Origin: Desmodus rotundus
Lineage: Eukaryota > Chordata > Mammalia > Chiroptera > Phyllostomidae
Assembly: GCF_022682495.2 (NCBI RefSeq)
Contig: NC_071388.1
Coordinates: 175,303,622 to 175,367,621 of the forward strand
Length of the DNA: 64,000 bases
Direction of reading: 5' to 3'
Shown: one piece after another, positions 1 through 8,861 of the stretch
Layout of the letters: each line of letters starts with the position of its first letter
Numbering within the stretch: the stretch's first letter is position 1
Notes under the pieces: model-generated
The model's database searches: none
Seen by the model: only the letters and a program-made list of their open reading frames with translations
What the model was told of the DNA's origin: nothing
Position numbers and translations under genes: made by a program

Positions 1-686
1 GGAGGGTATAATTTATGCCTTCTGATTCTATTTAGATGATGACAAAAGTCTGAATTCCAAAGGAATATTATACTACTTTATAATCATAAAAATACAATTT
101 GAAAGGAAATAAATTGAAATTTTATGTATACCTCCTCATCAACACTTACTGAATGTCCTTTGCATTTTACACTGTTACTCAGAGTAGTGCTTCTATGATT
201 TTTGATACCAACAGCAGCTTCACAGATGATAAAGTCACTGGAGTGACGCTGTGTCCTGTGGAATTATCTGATTTGGTATTGCTATCACAGCTGCAGGGTT
301 TTTTTTTTTGTTTTTCCTAGAGACATCTTTCCCCTCAAAAAAAAAAAAAAGAAAGAAAGAAAAATAGAACTCCCCAGGAAACATTTTTAGTGACAGATTA
401 AACATTCACTTGACCTGAAAATTCTGAGACACATTCAATTTCCTACTCCACCCCCTACTATTTTCCCCATTAAATACAGTGAATACTTGAGCTCACTTTC
501 CTAAGCACTGCATCTTCAAAGCTTACCTAGAAAATGGGGACAGTGATTTCCCTGCTGGTTTTGTAAATTGTGCTTTCCTGCTTTTTTTATTATGTAAATA
601 AAGATAATTAACATGAAATTGAATAAATCTAATGGATTAACTAACTAGTGTCTGCATTCCAAAATATCAAATAATCAAGTCATCTT
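1..686. other. Unassigned AT-rich DNA with short A/T tracts
   Basis: No gene or convincing transposon was recognised. The segment holds a T run near 301-310 and an A-rich tract with GAAA units near 337-364. Open frames here are short and look like chance. It is probably single-copy or very old repeat DNA. Confidence 0.5.
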
Positions 687-699
687 TGAATATTCCTTT

Positions 700-904
700 T
701 TAAAAAAGATTTTGTTTATTTATTTTTTAGACAAAGGGAAAGGGAGGAAGGAAGAGAGGGAAACATCAGTGTGTGGTTGCCTCTGGTGCACCGCCTACTG
801 GGGACCTGGCCTGCAACCCAGGCTTGTGCCCTGCCTGGGAATCAAACCTGAGACCATTTGGTTCCCACTGGTACTTAGTCCACTGAGCCACACCAGCCAG
901 GGCC
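700..904 (-). mobile_element. VES-type SINE, minus strand
   Basis: Read on the minus strand, the sequence starts with GGCCCTGGCTGGTGTGGCTC, the tRNA-like head of bat Ves SINEs, has a B-box-like stretch near 835-850, and ends in a pyrimidine-rich block and A-rich tail (seen here as T-rich sequence at 700-725). Imperfect flanking copies, tgaatattccttt (687-699) and tgaataatcttt (905-916), look like an aged target-site duplication. An open frame of about 130 codons crossing the SINE on the plus strand is a by-product and not a gene. Confidence 0.85.
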
Positions 905-1850
905 TGAATAATCTTTATATAACGTATCACTTGTGCAAATGGGACAAGAGCACTGTTAGTTGTAAGTTCTCTCTCTTGTATAGCATATATAGAGGATTGA
1001 AAAGGTGCTATACTTCAGAAGAAAAAACATCATGTCAGAAATCCATAAGAAATTGTTACAAATTTCTCTTTAGGATGGTGAATATTTCTGCATTCTTTCT
1101 ATCGACTATCCTTTAGTACCTACAGGCTAGGGTGGGTATTTGGGATACCTTATAACCTATGGCTTCCTTCTGTGTTTTTTATCTCCCACACTGCTTCACT
1201 CGGGTTTTTCCTGAAAGTCTTCTTTTGATGGAGGCTGAGCCCTTAGAGACAATCTTACCTAGTATGCTCTGAAATAGGTTGGTGACTTCTAAGAGTAGGT
1301 TTAATACTAAAATTTTTTAGAATGGAATATCAGTAAGCAAAACAAACCTTGCTCCTACTTCAGAATAAAGTTTAGGTGTTACTAAACAAAGAGACCCATT
1401 TTTATCTAAATAAGAATAGAAAGAAATAAAGAAAAGGTAAATAGAAAGTTTGCAGAACGTGCTCAAGAGTCAAATGTCTGATTTACCAAGGGTTTCTGGT
1501 AACCTCTAAATTTCAACCAGCATGCACTGGAGGAGCTACTCAAAGGAAACTCTTTCTGCACTCATGAGATATTCACCAACAACTTTCCCTGAATTATTAG
1601 TTCAATAGACCAAAATCTAATATTTAAGGTTGAATCGTTTGTCTTTATCCTACTGTAAGCAGAGCAAGTGTCAGATATCAAAATGATGGACAGATTTAAG
1701 TGAGAATAATTTTTTGAGATTATACTTTAAGTTCCAAGATTTCTACGCATATTTGTCCTAAAATTTCCACTTTTCCAAATAAACATTCACGTATGGGGAC
1801 ATGACATTATATGATTCTGAGGAAGTTGAGTACAAAATGAATATTCTATC
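905..1850. other. Unassigned intergenic DNA
   Basis: No gene, RNA or clear repeat was recognised. Composition is AT-rich with few CpG and frequent stops in all frames. Confidence 0.45.
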
Positions 1851-2511
1851 CTAGAGAGCCCTACTCAAGTGATTCTCACTCCATGGGGTCAGCCCATCAG
1901 ACCCTGCACAACAGCTGGTTCCCTGTCACTGCTGGACCTTACTGCCAGTCAGCCTGAGGGTCAATGACACTTAATGAGGTGCCAATAACAATCAAAGCTC
2001 AACTACACCAGGAGAGAACACACAAAGGACACGCAGGAGCACCTAGCTCAGGTTAACAGGGGAATTATACTACTGGGCCCTATAGGACACCTACTACATA
2101 GGGTACTCTGTCCATAGTGGGAAATACAGCAGATCCACCTAATACATAGAAACAAACACAGGGAGGCAAAATAAGGAGGCAAAAAAATGTGTTCCAAATG
2201 GAAGAACAGAAGAAAACTCCAGAAAAAAATAAAGAAAATGGAAGCAAGCAATTTACCAGATGCAGAATTCAAATGTACCTATTAGAAGGATGCTCAATGA
2301 AGAATAGATGATTTCAGTGAGAACTTCAACAGAGAGATAGGAAATGTAAAGACAAAGATAGAAAATTTAAAGAGAAACCAGTCAGAAATGAAGAATAGAG
2401 TAAATAAAATGAAAATAAATTAGATGGAATCAACAGGAAATTAGATAAAGCAGAAGATCAAATCACAGATTTGAAGATAAGGAAGTAGAAAACACCCAAT
2501 GAAAACTGCAA
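1850..2511 (+). mobile_element. Old L1 5' region (5'UTR and start of ORF1), split by a later insertion
   Basis: The segment resembles an L1 5'UTR running into a broken ORF1. Short plus-strand stretches translate to ORF1-like coiled-coil sequence near 2400-2490 (such as KLDKAEDQITDL), but stops and shifts interrupt it. The same frame type seems to resume after 4469 with DLWNTIK and SIIG-like words, so the element at 2512-4468 appears to have landed inside it. Assignment is by eye and the start is approximate. Confidence 0.6.
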
Positions 2512-2522
2512 GGTGCTTCTGG

Positions 2523-2532
2523 CCAAGATGGA
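2523..2532 (+). promoter_or_regulatory. YY1-like site at the 5' end of the HAL1-like element
   Basis: CAAGATGG (2524-2531) matches the YY1 core that many L1 5'UTRs carry a few bases from their first nucleotide, where it positions transcription initiation. Its location at the very start of the element supports a complete 5' end. Activity is inferred from the motif only. Confidence 0.5.
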
Positions 2533-3267
2533 GGCTTAGGTAGACACACTGTGCCTCCTCACACAACCAAAAGAAGGACAACAATTTAAAAAGAAAAAAC
2601 AACCAGAACTGACAGAAAATCTAACTGTATGGAAGTCTGACAACCAAGGAGATAAAGAAGAAACATTCATCCAGACCGGTAGGAGGGGTGGAGACAGGCA
2701 GCCGGGGTGGAGAGGACTCACAGCAAAGCGGTGGCTGGCGAACCCAGCAGGGTGGCAGATTCTGGAGAGGGGCAGGCCAGGCTGCAGCTAGCAGACCCCA
2801 CAAGGTGGTGGCTGGCAGACCCTGCAGCCCCACATTCCCACATAGATAAATCGGGAGGAATGGCGGGGGAGCAAAGCAGACCACGCAACCCAGGGCTCCA
2901 GCGCGGGGAAATAAGGACTCAAACCTCTGATTGAAAACACCTGTGGGGGTTGAGGCGGCAGCAAGAGAAACTCCCAGCCTCACAGGAGAGGTGGTTGGAG
3001 AGACCCACAGGGGCCTAGAACATATAGAAACCCACTCACCTGGGAAGCAGCACCAGAGGGGCCCAATTTGCTTGTGGGTAACGGAGGGAGTGACTGAAAT
3101 CCGGCAGAGAGAGAAGCAAGTGCCATTGCTCCCTCTCAGCCCCTCCCCCATGTACAGCATCACAGCGCAGCAAGCAGCATTACCCCGCCTTGGTGAACAC
3201 CTAAGGCTCCACCCCTTTATGTAACAGGCACGCCAAGACAAAAAAAAAAAAAAAAAAAAAGGCCCAA

Positions 3268-4098
3268 ATGAAAGAACAAATCAAAGCTGCAGAAAAAATA
3301 CAACTAAGCAAGGAAGAGATAGCCAACCTATCAGATACACAGTTCAAAACACTGGTAATCAGGAAGCTCACAGAATTGGTTGAATTTGGTCACAAATTAC
3401 ATGGAAAAATGAAGGCTATGCTAAGAGAAACAAAGGAAAATGTACAGGGGACCAATAGTGATGTGAAGGAAACTGGGACTCAAATCAATGGTGTGGTCCA
3501 GAAGGAAGAAAGAAACATCCAACCAGAAAAGAATGAAGAAACAAGAATTCGGAAAAATGAGGAGAGGCTTAGGAACCTCCAGGACATCTTTAAACGTTCC
3601 AACATCCGAATTATAGGGGTACCAGAAGGGGAAGAGGAAGAACAAAAAATTGGAAACTTATTTGAACAAATAATGAAGGAGAACTTTTCCAATCTGGCAA
3701 AGGAAATAGACTTCCAGGAAGTCCAGGAAACTCATAGAGCCCCAAAGAAGCTAGACCCAAGGAGGAACACACCAAGGCACATCATAATTACATTAGCCAA
3801 GATGAAACAGAAGGAGAGAATCTTAGAAGCAGCAAGAGAAAAGGACACAGTTACCTACAAAAGAGTTCCCATAAGCCTGTCAGCTGATTTCTCAAAAGAG
3901 ACTTTCCAGGCAAGAAGGGGCTGGAAAGAAGTATTCCAAGTCATGAAAGGCAAGACCCTATATCCAAGATTACTCTATCCAGCAAAGCTATCACTTAGAA
4001 TGGAAGGGAAGATAAAGTGCTTCTCAGATAAGGTCAAGTTAAAGGAGTTCATCATCACCAAGCCCTTATTATATGAAATGCTAAAGGGAGTTACCTAA
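3268..4098 (+). CDS. L1-type ORF1 protein (RNA-binding chaperone), intact, 276 aa
   Basis: ORF1 proteins form coiled-coil trimers that coat L1 RNA in the retrotransposition particle. The frame has an ATG start and TAA stop with no interruption. Residues 1-110 are charged and helical, consistent with a short coiled coil. Residues about 111-200 match the RRM-like domain, opening with SNIRIIGVPEGEE and including TPRHIII (168-174) and AAREK (188-192). Residues about 201-276 match the C-terminal domain, with PISLSADFS, QARRGW (214-219), YPAKLS (237-242) and a LLYEMLKG end. Human ORF1p is longer (338 aa), mostly because of its N-terminal coiled coil. ORF2 does not follow, so the element would depend on a partner L1. 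Chance preservation in a young copy is as likely as selection. Confidence 0.9.
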   Translation: MKEQIKAAEKIQLSKEEIANLSDTQFKTLVIRKLTELVEFGHKLHGKMKAMLRETKENVQGTNSDVKETGTQINGVVQKEERNIQPEKNEETRIRKNEERLRNLQDIFKRSNIRIIGVPEGEEEEQKIGNLFEQIMKENFSNLAKEIDFQEVQETHRAPKKLDPRRNTPRHIIITLAKMKQKERILEAAREKDTVTYKRVPISLSADFSKETFQARRGWKEVFQVMKGKTLYPRLLYPAKLSLRMEGKIKCFSDKVKLKEFIITKPLLYEMLKGVT

Positions 4099-4468
4099 GA
4101 AAAAATAAAAAATATGAACAGTAAAAATGACAGCAAACTCACAGTTATTAACAACCACACCTAAAACAAGAACAGAAGCAAATGAAGCAAACAACTAGAA
4201 TAGGAACAGAACCACAGAAATGGAGATCACATGGAGGGTTATCAGCAGGGGAGTGGGAGGGGAGAGAGGGGGGAAAGGTATAGAGAATAAGTAGCATAAA
4301 TGGTAGGTAGAAAATAGACAGGGGGAGGGTAAGAATAGTATAGGAAATATAGAAGCCAAAGAACTTGGAGGGAGGGGGTATGCAGGATGGAGTGGAGTGA
4401 AGGGGGGAAATGGGACAACTGTAATAGCATAATCAATAAATATATTTAAAAAAATAAAATAAAAAAAG

Positions 4469-4583
4469 AAGCTTTAAATGTAAAAAAAAATTAGAAGCCT
4501 CAAACAAAACAAAACAAAAAGGATAGTTTAAGGGACCTCTGGAATACCATCAAGCATAACAATATTAGTATCATAGGTATACT
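4469..4583 (+). mobile_element. Continuation of the old L1 ORF1
   Basis: After the A-rich tail of the HAL1-like element, plus-strand sequence again resembles L1 ORF1. Words such as DLWNTIK and SIIG (about 4535-4582) correspond to the conserved start of the RRM domain. This fits resumption of the L1 piece that ends at 2511. The fragment is short and decayed. Confidence 0.5.
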
Positions 4584-4870
4584 TATCTCATTGGGTTATT
4601 AAAGAGATTAAAAGAATTAATCTTGTAAAGCATTTACAATTGAGACAGTAACTTCCTAGGCACTTCAAAAGTGTGTTTTATACAAGTAAATAAGTTTGGA
4701 TATAAAAGTCCTTGAATACATTTTTTTTCTCCTTAGCTATGTTATCTGAGAATGACCAATTAATCTTTTTGACACTCATTTTTCTCATATGTCAAAAGGG
4801 GATCACATTTCTAAGATTTATAAAATATCAGATGAGGACTTCTATAGTTTATAGTTTTAAACTAGCTAGT
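4575..4870 (+). mobile_element. MIR-like SINE fragments
   Basis: Two stretches resemble parts of the mammal-wide MIR SINE. About 4575-4680 holds cctacctcatagggtt-like and gtaaagc-like words. About 4725-4870 holds words similar to the region where MIR reads cagtttcctcatctgtaaaa. Both are heavily diverged. The order suggests two fragments rather than one intact copy. Confidence 0.45.
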
Positions 4871-5340
4871 TTGAACCTTACTTTGAATTATGGGACACAA
4901 AGTCTAGGTGACATATAAGATACTTAAAGGTATCAGAGGCCAGTAGGGAAAGTGAGTTAGTAGCAGGTCATGAGTTGGAGGAGAATTTAGACATAGAAAA
5001 ATGAGCTTAGCACTTATTTTCTTTTTTTTTTCTTGGGGGAGTTTGAAGATTTCGGAACAAATATGTTGAGAGTCTAGGAGAAAGTTCATAACATTTGGCT
5101 GCCTTACCAAGTACAGAAACAATGACTGGATGTTGCTCCCCCACAATATATGGGTAACCTGGAAGCTGAAAAACACCTGCTGAGACTACAAACCTGCTTC
5201 CAATTCTTCTGATTCTAAAGTTATGCTTCTCTTCTCCCTGGAGGAAAATAAATAACACCATTCTTGATCTAAAATTATTTCTACACGTTACAAATACAGT
5301 GTCTGACACATAAGAAAAAAATATCCTGGCTCATAGGAAA
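4871..5340. other. Unassigned DNA
   Basis: No repeat or gene was recognised. Two overlapping minus-strand open frames of 90-100 codons show no recognisable domain and no conservation signal that can be read from sequence alone. I treat them as chance. Confidence 0.4.
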
Positions 5341-5800
5341 GATAAGAAAACATGAAATAAGGCCAGGAAAAAAACAGACAATTGAAATAGACCCATAGGG
5401 AACCATATATTGAAGTTATCAAATAGAAGAGCTAAAATAAGCATGACTAACATGTAGAAGATGATAAAACCTCAAACAGCATTTGAACAAAGTGAAAACT
5501 ATTAAAATGAGTCAAGTGAAAATTCTAGAATTGATTAGGTGATAGAAATTTTAAATTAAGATATATTTTTAAAAGTATGTATACAATAAAAGAGGTAATT
5601 AGAAAAGAATGAGAGGTCAAAAAGTGATTTATGTTTAACATTGGAAGACATAGATAAATAATAAAAGACCACATAAAACATAGAGTATATAATAATGTCT
5701 ATATTATGAATGTGTAAATGGAGCCTCAGAGGGAAAAGTCTGAGAAAATTCATCAAAAATTTTTCTTTGAACAGATAGTAGCTGAAACATTTCTAAACTG
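5340..5800 (+). mobile_element. Diverged L1M 5' region fragment
   Basis: The plus strand resembles the 5'UTR/ORF1 junction of old L1M elements, with words such as aaattctagaattga and tagacccatag. No frame is kept. Boundaries are rough. Confidence 0.4.
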
Positions 5801-5804
5801 GTGA

Positions 5805-6830
5805 AAGACCTATTAGAGTTCTCCAGAGAAACAGAACCTATAGGAGACATGTGGATGGGTGGAAAGACAGAGTAGATGTAAGAAACTTCCAAACGTATAG
5901 AGAATTTTATGAGTTTATTTCAGCCAAGCGGAAAACATATGCGTGCGAGTAAGATTTCAAACGCTCCAAAGAATAACAGTTTTGTAGCTTCTTTTACATT
6001 TGAAATTAAAGAGGGAATGTAAAGAAGATTACATGGTGGTGGGAGAAAGCAAGGCTGTGATTGTATTCCCGGATAGTAAAACAAGACCATGTGTTCTCAT
6101 GAGGGTGATTACAGCTCATTTCAAAGGTGTGTTAACCCAGATACATGGAAACAATGGACATGAACAACAGTGTGGTGACTGTGGTAGGCGGTGGGTGGGT
6201 GGAGGTGGAAGAAGGTATAAGAAGATAAATGGTAACAGAAAAATACAATGAAAATAAATTAAAAAAGAAACAATGGACAGAGCTTGCTTAAGGCAAAGAT
6301 AAACATCAAGTGATTTTGGAGGCTGAGAAGTTCCAAGATCTGCAGTCATCAAGCTGGAGACTCAGGAGAGCAGATGTGTGTTCCTTCACGACCTATATTC
6401 TGAGAACTGGGAGAGCTGAACATGTGTTTGTGTGAAAGCCAGCAGGCTCGAGATGCAAGAAGAGCTGATATTTCAGCCCAAGTCCAAAGGCTGGAAAAGA
6501 CTGAAGTTCAAGTTAAAAGTCAGGCTGGAGTGGTTTTTTCTCACTCAGTCTTTTTGTTCTATTCAAGTCTTCAGTTAATTGTATGAGGCTCACCCCAATA
6601 AGAAAGGGCAATGTGCTTAACTCAGTCTACTCTTTCAAATGTTAATCTTATCTACAAACACACTCATAGACACACCCAAAATAATGTTCCAGTTTATGTT
6701 TGGGCACTCCAGGTCCTATTCAAGTGGATACAAAAGATTAACCATAATAGACTTCAAGTCACTAATTCAAAAACCCTGACAAAATGGAAAAAAAAGATAA
6801 AAGATAAGCAGAACTAGATATATTCTGGTA
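5805..6830. mobile_element. Old mammalian interspersed repeat, interrupted by another insertion
   Basis: The start (gagttctccagagaaacaga, 5817-5836) and the stretch 6296-6830 (including tctttttgttctattcaagt at 6549-6568) both look like parts of one widespread old mammalian repeat of several hundred bases. About 435 bp between them, including an L1 3' end, appear inserted. I could not name the family with confidence; an LTR or an L1M 3' region are both possible. Confidence 0.4.
6135..6265 (+). mobile_element. L1 3'UTR fragment
   Basis: Plus-strand sequence resembles the end of bat L1 3'UTRs: a catggaaac / gacatgaacaacagtgtggtga stretch, a G-rich run (6188-6215) and an A-rich tail ending near 6265. 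It is a short 5'-truncated copy inside the older repeat. Confidence 0.5.
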
Positions 6831-6859
6831 AGGTTGCTAAAATCAAAAACAAATAGAAC

Positions 6860-7033
6860 CATTTTACAAGCAACCAGACAAAACAGACAGAATATGTTTA
6901 AATAAACAACAAGATTGGTAGCTATCTTATAAACAGGAAGAGTAAAAATTGGAAGACAATTGAATCATGTCTTCAAATGACTGAAAGAAAATAATTGGCA
7001 ACCTAGAATTTAATATTTGAAAAAATATTGCTT
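6860..7033 (+). mobile_element. L1M ORF1 fragment carrying a VES insertion
   Basis: The plus strand corresponds to the L1M ORF1 region that normally reads cttcaaagtgctgaaagaaa and aacctagaattctatacc. Here 6965-7030 retains both words with substitutions. The VES SINE inserted at its end, at 7046. Confidence 0.5.
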
Positions 7034-7045
7034 AAGAATGACAGT
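7034..7045 (+). repeat. Target-site duplication, left copy
   Basis: aagaatgacagt is repeated exactly at 7291-7302 on the other side of the VES SINE. An intact 12-bp duplication indicates a fairly recent insertion. Confidence 0.9.
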
Positions 7046-7290
7046 GAGGCCCTGGCCAGGTGGCTCTGTTGGTTGGAGCATCATCCCGTAAACCAAAAGT
7101 TTGAGGGTTCAATTCCTGGTCAGGGCACATACCTAGGCTGCAGGCTCACCCCCTTGCCAGGGCATGTACAGGAGGCAACTGATTGATGTTTCTCTGGCAC
7201 ATCAATGTTCCTGTCTCTTTGTCTCTTTCTCTCTCGCTGCCTTTCTCTCTCTAAAACAATAAATATATCCGCAGGTAAGGATTAAAAAGA
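7046..7290 (+). mobile_element. VES-type SINE with 12-bp target-site duplication
   Basis: A full-length tRNA-derived bat SINE. The head CCTGGCCAGGTGGCTC includes box A (TGGCTCTGTTGGTTGG); box B follows (GGTTCAATTCC, near 7109). The body ends in a CT-rich block (7205-7252) and an A-rich tail. Direct repeats aagaatgacagt flank it at 7034-7045 and 7291-7302, showing L1-type target-primed insertion. It would have been transcribed by RNA polymerase III and mobilised by L1 machinery. Confidence 0.92.
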
Positions 7291-7465
7291 AAGAATGACA
7301 GTAGGAACTCTGGGCAGATGGTGGTAGTTGTGTCATAATTTATCTGAATTTCCCCATAAAAATTGAGTAAGCTATGCTAAAAATTAAAAATTGAGAAGAT
7401 CGTTTTATGAATCTAAATAAATAAATTTATGGAGACAGCACACCAACAGCTATGTTGTCCATACA

Positions 7466-8205
7466 GTCGTCCCCTGCCCTTCACCATGGTACTGCTTTCT
7501 GTTGTTTCAATTACCTGAGGTCAACCACAGTCTGAAAGTATTAAGTGAAAAATTTCAACACAAAACAAGAAAATACCAGACAGAGATCCACATTTGAAAT
7601 ACAGAGCTGCATAGAGCAAGATCTGTACATTTAGTTTAAACTTCAAAAATAAGTTTTCATTTTAAAGTCAACTTTACTGAGGTATAGTTTGCATTGTATT
7701 TTTTGGTTTACTTTTTAATTTAGAAACAATTATAAAGTCACAGGAAGTTTCAAGAATAAAAAAATTAAAAAGAGGAATTTCAGAATTAAACAAAGTATGA
7801 TTTAAATTATGTGCTGTTCTGAGAAGTGTGAGGAAACCTCGTGTAGTTCTGCCCCATCCCCCTCAGAACACACAGTACGCCTTCGTCTAGCATTTCCACC
7901 GCACTTCGTACCGTCCCGCAGCTGTCGTATCACCTCCCATCATCTCCAGAAGGGTAAGCAGAGCATAAGATATTTTGAGAAGAGCTCACATTCACATAAC
8001 TTTTACTACAGCATATTGCTACAGTTAGTACACAATAATACATAAGTTTTGGGTGTCCCATGTAGTGATTTGACATTTATTATCATAGGTGTGTATAAAT
8101 AGGAAAAACCTAGCAGATACCGAGGTTGGTTCTGTTTGCAGTTTCAGTCATACACTGGAAGCCTTGGAACATACATTCCACAGATAAGGGGGCCACTGCA
8201 CATTT
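7466..8205 (+). mobile_element. Tigger-like DNA transposon relic with an L1M piece inside
   Basis: The left end CAGTCGTCCCC (7466) and the right end, which reads GCAGTGGCCCCCTTATC on the other strand (near 8183-8199), form the imperfect inverted ends typical of pogo/Tigger elements. The left end follows TA. Inner words (caccatggtactg, gtttcaattacc, atcataggtgtgtata) match a Tigger-derived non-autonomous consensus as I remember it. About 7575-7795 does not fit and includes a minus-strand L1M 3'UTR-like stretch (7660-7775), so a later insertion split it. No transposase frame is left. Confidence 0.6.
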
Positions 8206-8860
8206 TTATTGACTTTGAAAGCTGGATAACTGGTGAATTCCAGCAGATATATATGGAAATCTCTAATGGGCCATAGAAACTACCATAAAAGCTGGGAGGG
8301 TTTTTGCTTCTTCCGTTTGAGGGTGATTATGGGGGTAGCTGGGAAATTCTGAACGAACTGTAGTTGGCTGTGTGTCTAGAAAGAGACCTTTTCAGAATAA
8401 AATTTAAAAAAAATGTCTTTTTCTAAATAAAGCATAAAATAAGGACAAAGAAAAGGGAAGATCTAAGTTAAAAAAGTAGAGAAGTGATCATGGCATGAAG
8501 CCTAGAGAAAGAATAAATCTCAGTGAGAAACGTGAGAGATACTCAGTTCCAAATGGAGGAACCGGCGATTTTTAAAAATGGAATAAAGGGACATGGAGGG
8601 GGAATTCTTTATTTCTGATTATATGTGTATACAAACGTATATGCTGAAATTTATATCTCATGTTCAGAATTCTGAGTAGATGTAATATCAATCTATTCAG
8701 AATATATATATGTACATATATATTTGAAAACACATACATTTAGTAATAAATAAACTCAACATAAGGATTTATAATATCTCTCTGAAAAAAATTAAAAGGT
8801 AAAAAAGAAGAAAATATTTAAAAATAAAAAATTAATTAAGAAGAGATCAAAAGTTTGTTG
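8206..8860. other. Unassigned AT-rich DNA with a short TA-rich tract
   Basis: No gene or clear transposon was recognised. An alternating AT/TA/TG tract lies at about 8700-8728 and A-rich low-complexity sequence at 8780-8845. Confidence 0.4.
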
Positions 8861-8861
8861 C

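Larger units (their letters stand above)
2512..4468 (+). mobile_element. HAL1-like half-LINE: 5'UTR + ORF1 + 3'UTR, no ORF2
   Basis: This compact element of about 1.95 kb starts with GGCCAAGATGGAGG, the start typical of L1 5'UTRs. A GC-richer 5'UTR of about 0.7 kb ends in an A run at 3240-3260. An intact ORF1 follows (3268-4098), then a purine- and G-rich L1-type 3'UTR of about 370 bp, an AATAAA signal (4435-4440) and an A-rich tail. No trace of endonuclease or reverse transcriptase lies between the ORF1 stop and the 3'UTR. This is the architecture of HAL1 elements, L1-derived non-autonomous retrotransposons that keep only ORF1. An L1 copy that lost ORF2 by internal deletion is the alternative. 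No convincing target-site duplication was found, and the boundaries are good to about 10 bp. Confidence 0.78.

Noticed and set aside
712..1116. 134-codon plus-strand open frame
   Set aside because: It runs through the antisense strand of a VES SINE and flanking DNA, with no domain. Chance frame over a repeat.
2707..3224. Two sense-strand open frames of 75 and 97 codons in the HAL1-like 5'UTR
   Set aside because: They overlap in GC-rich untranslated sequence upstream of ORF1 and show no domain. Upstream frames of this sort are expected in L1 5'UTRs.
7046..7290. Functional tRNA gene
   Set aside because: Box A and B are present, but the cloverleaf is not complete and the element has a SINE body, A-tail and target duplication.
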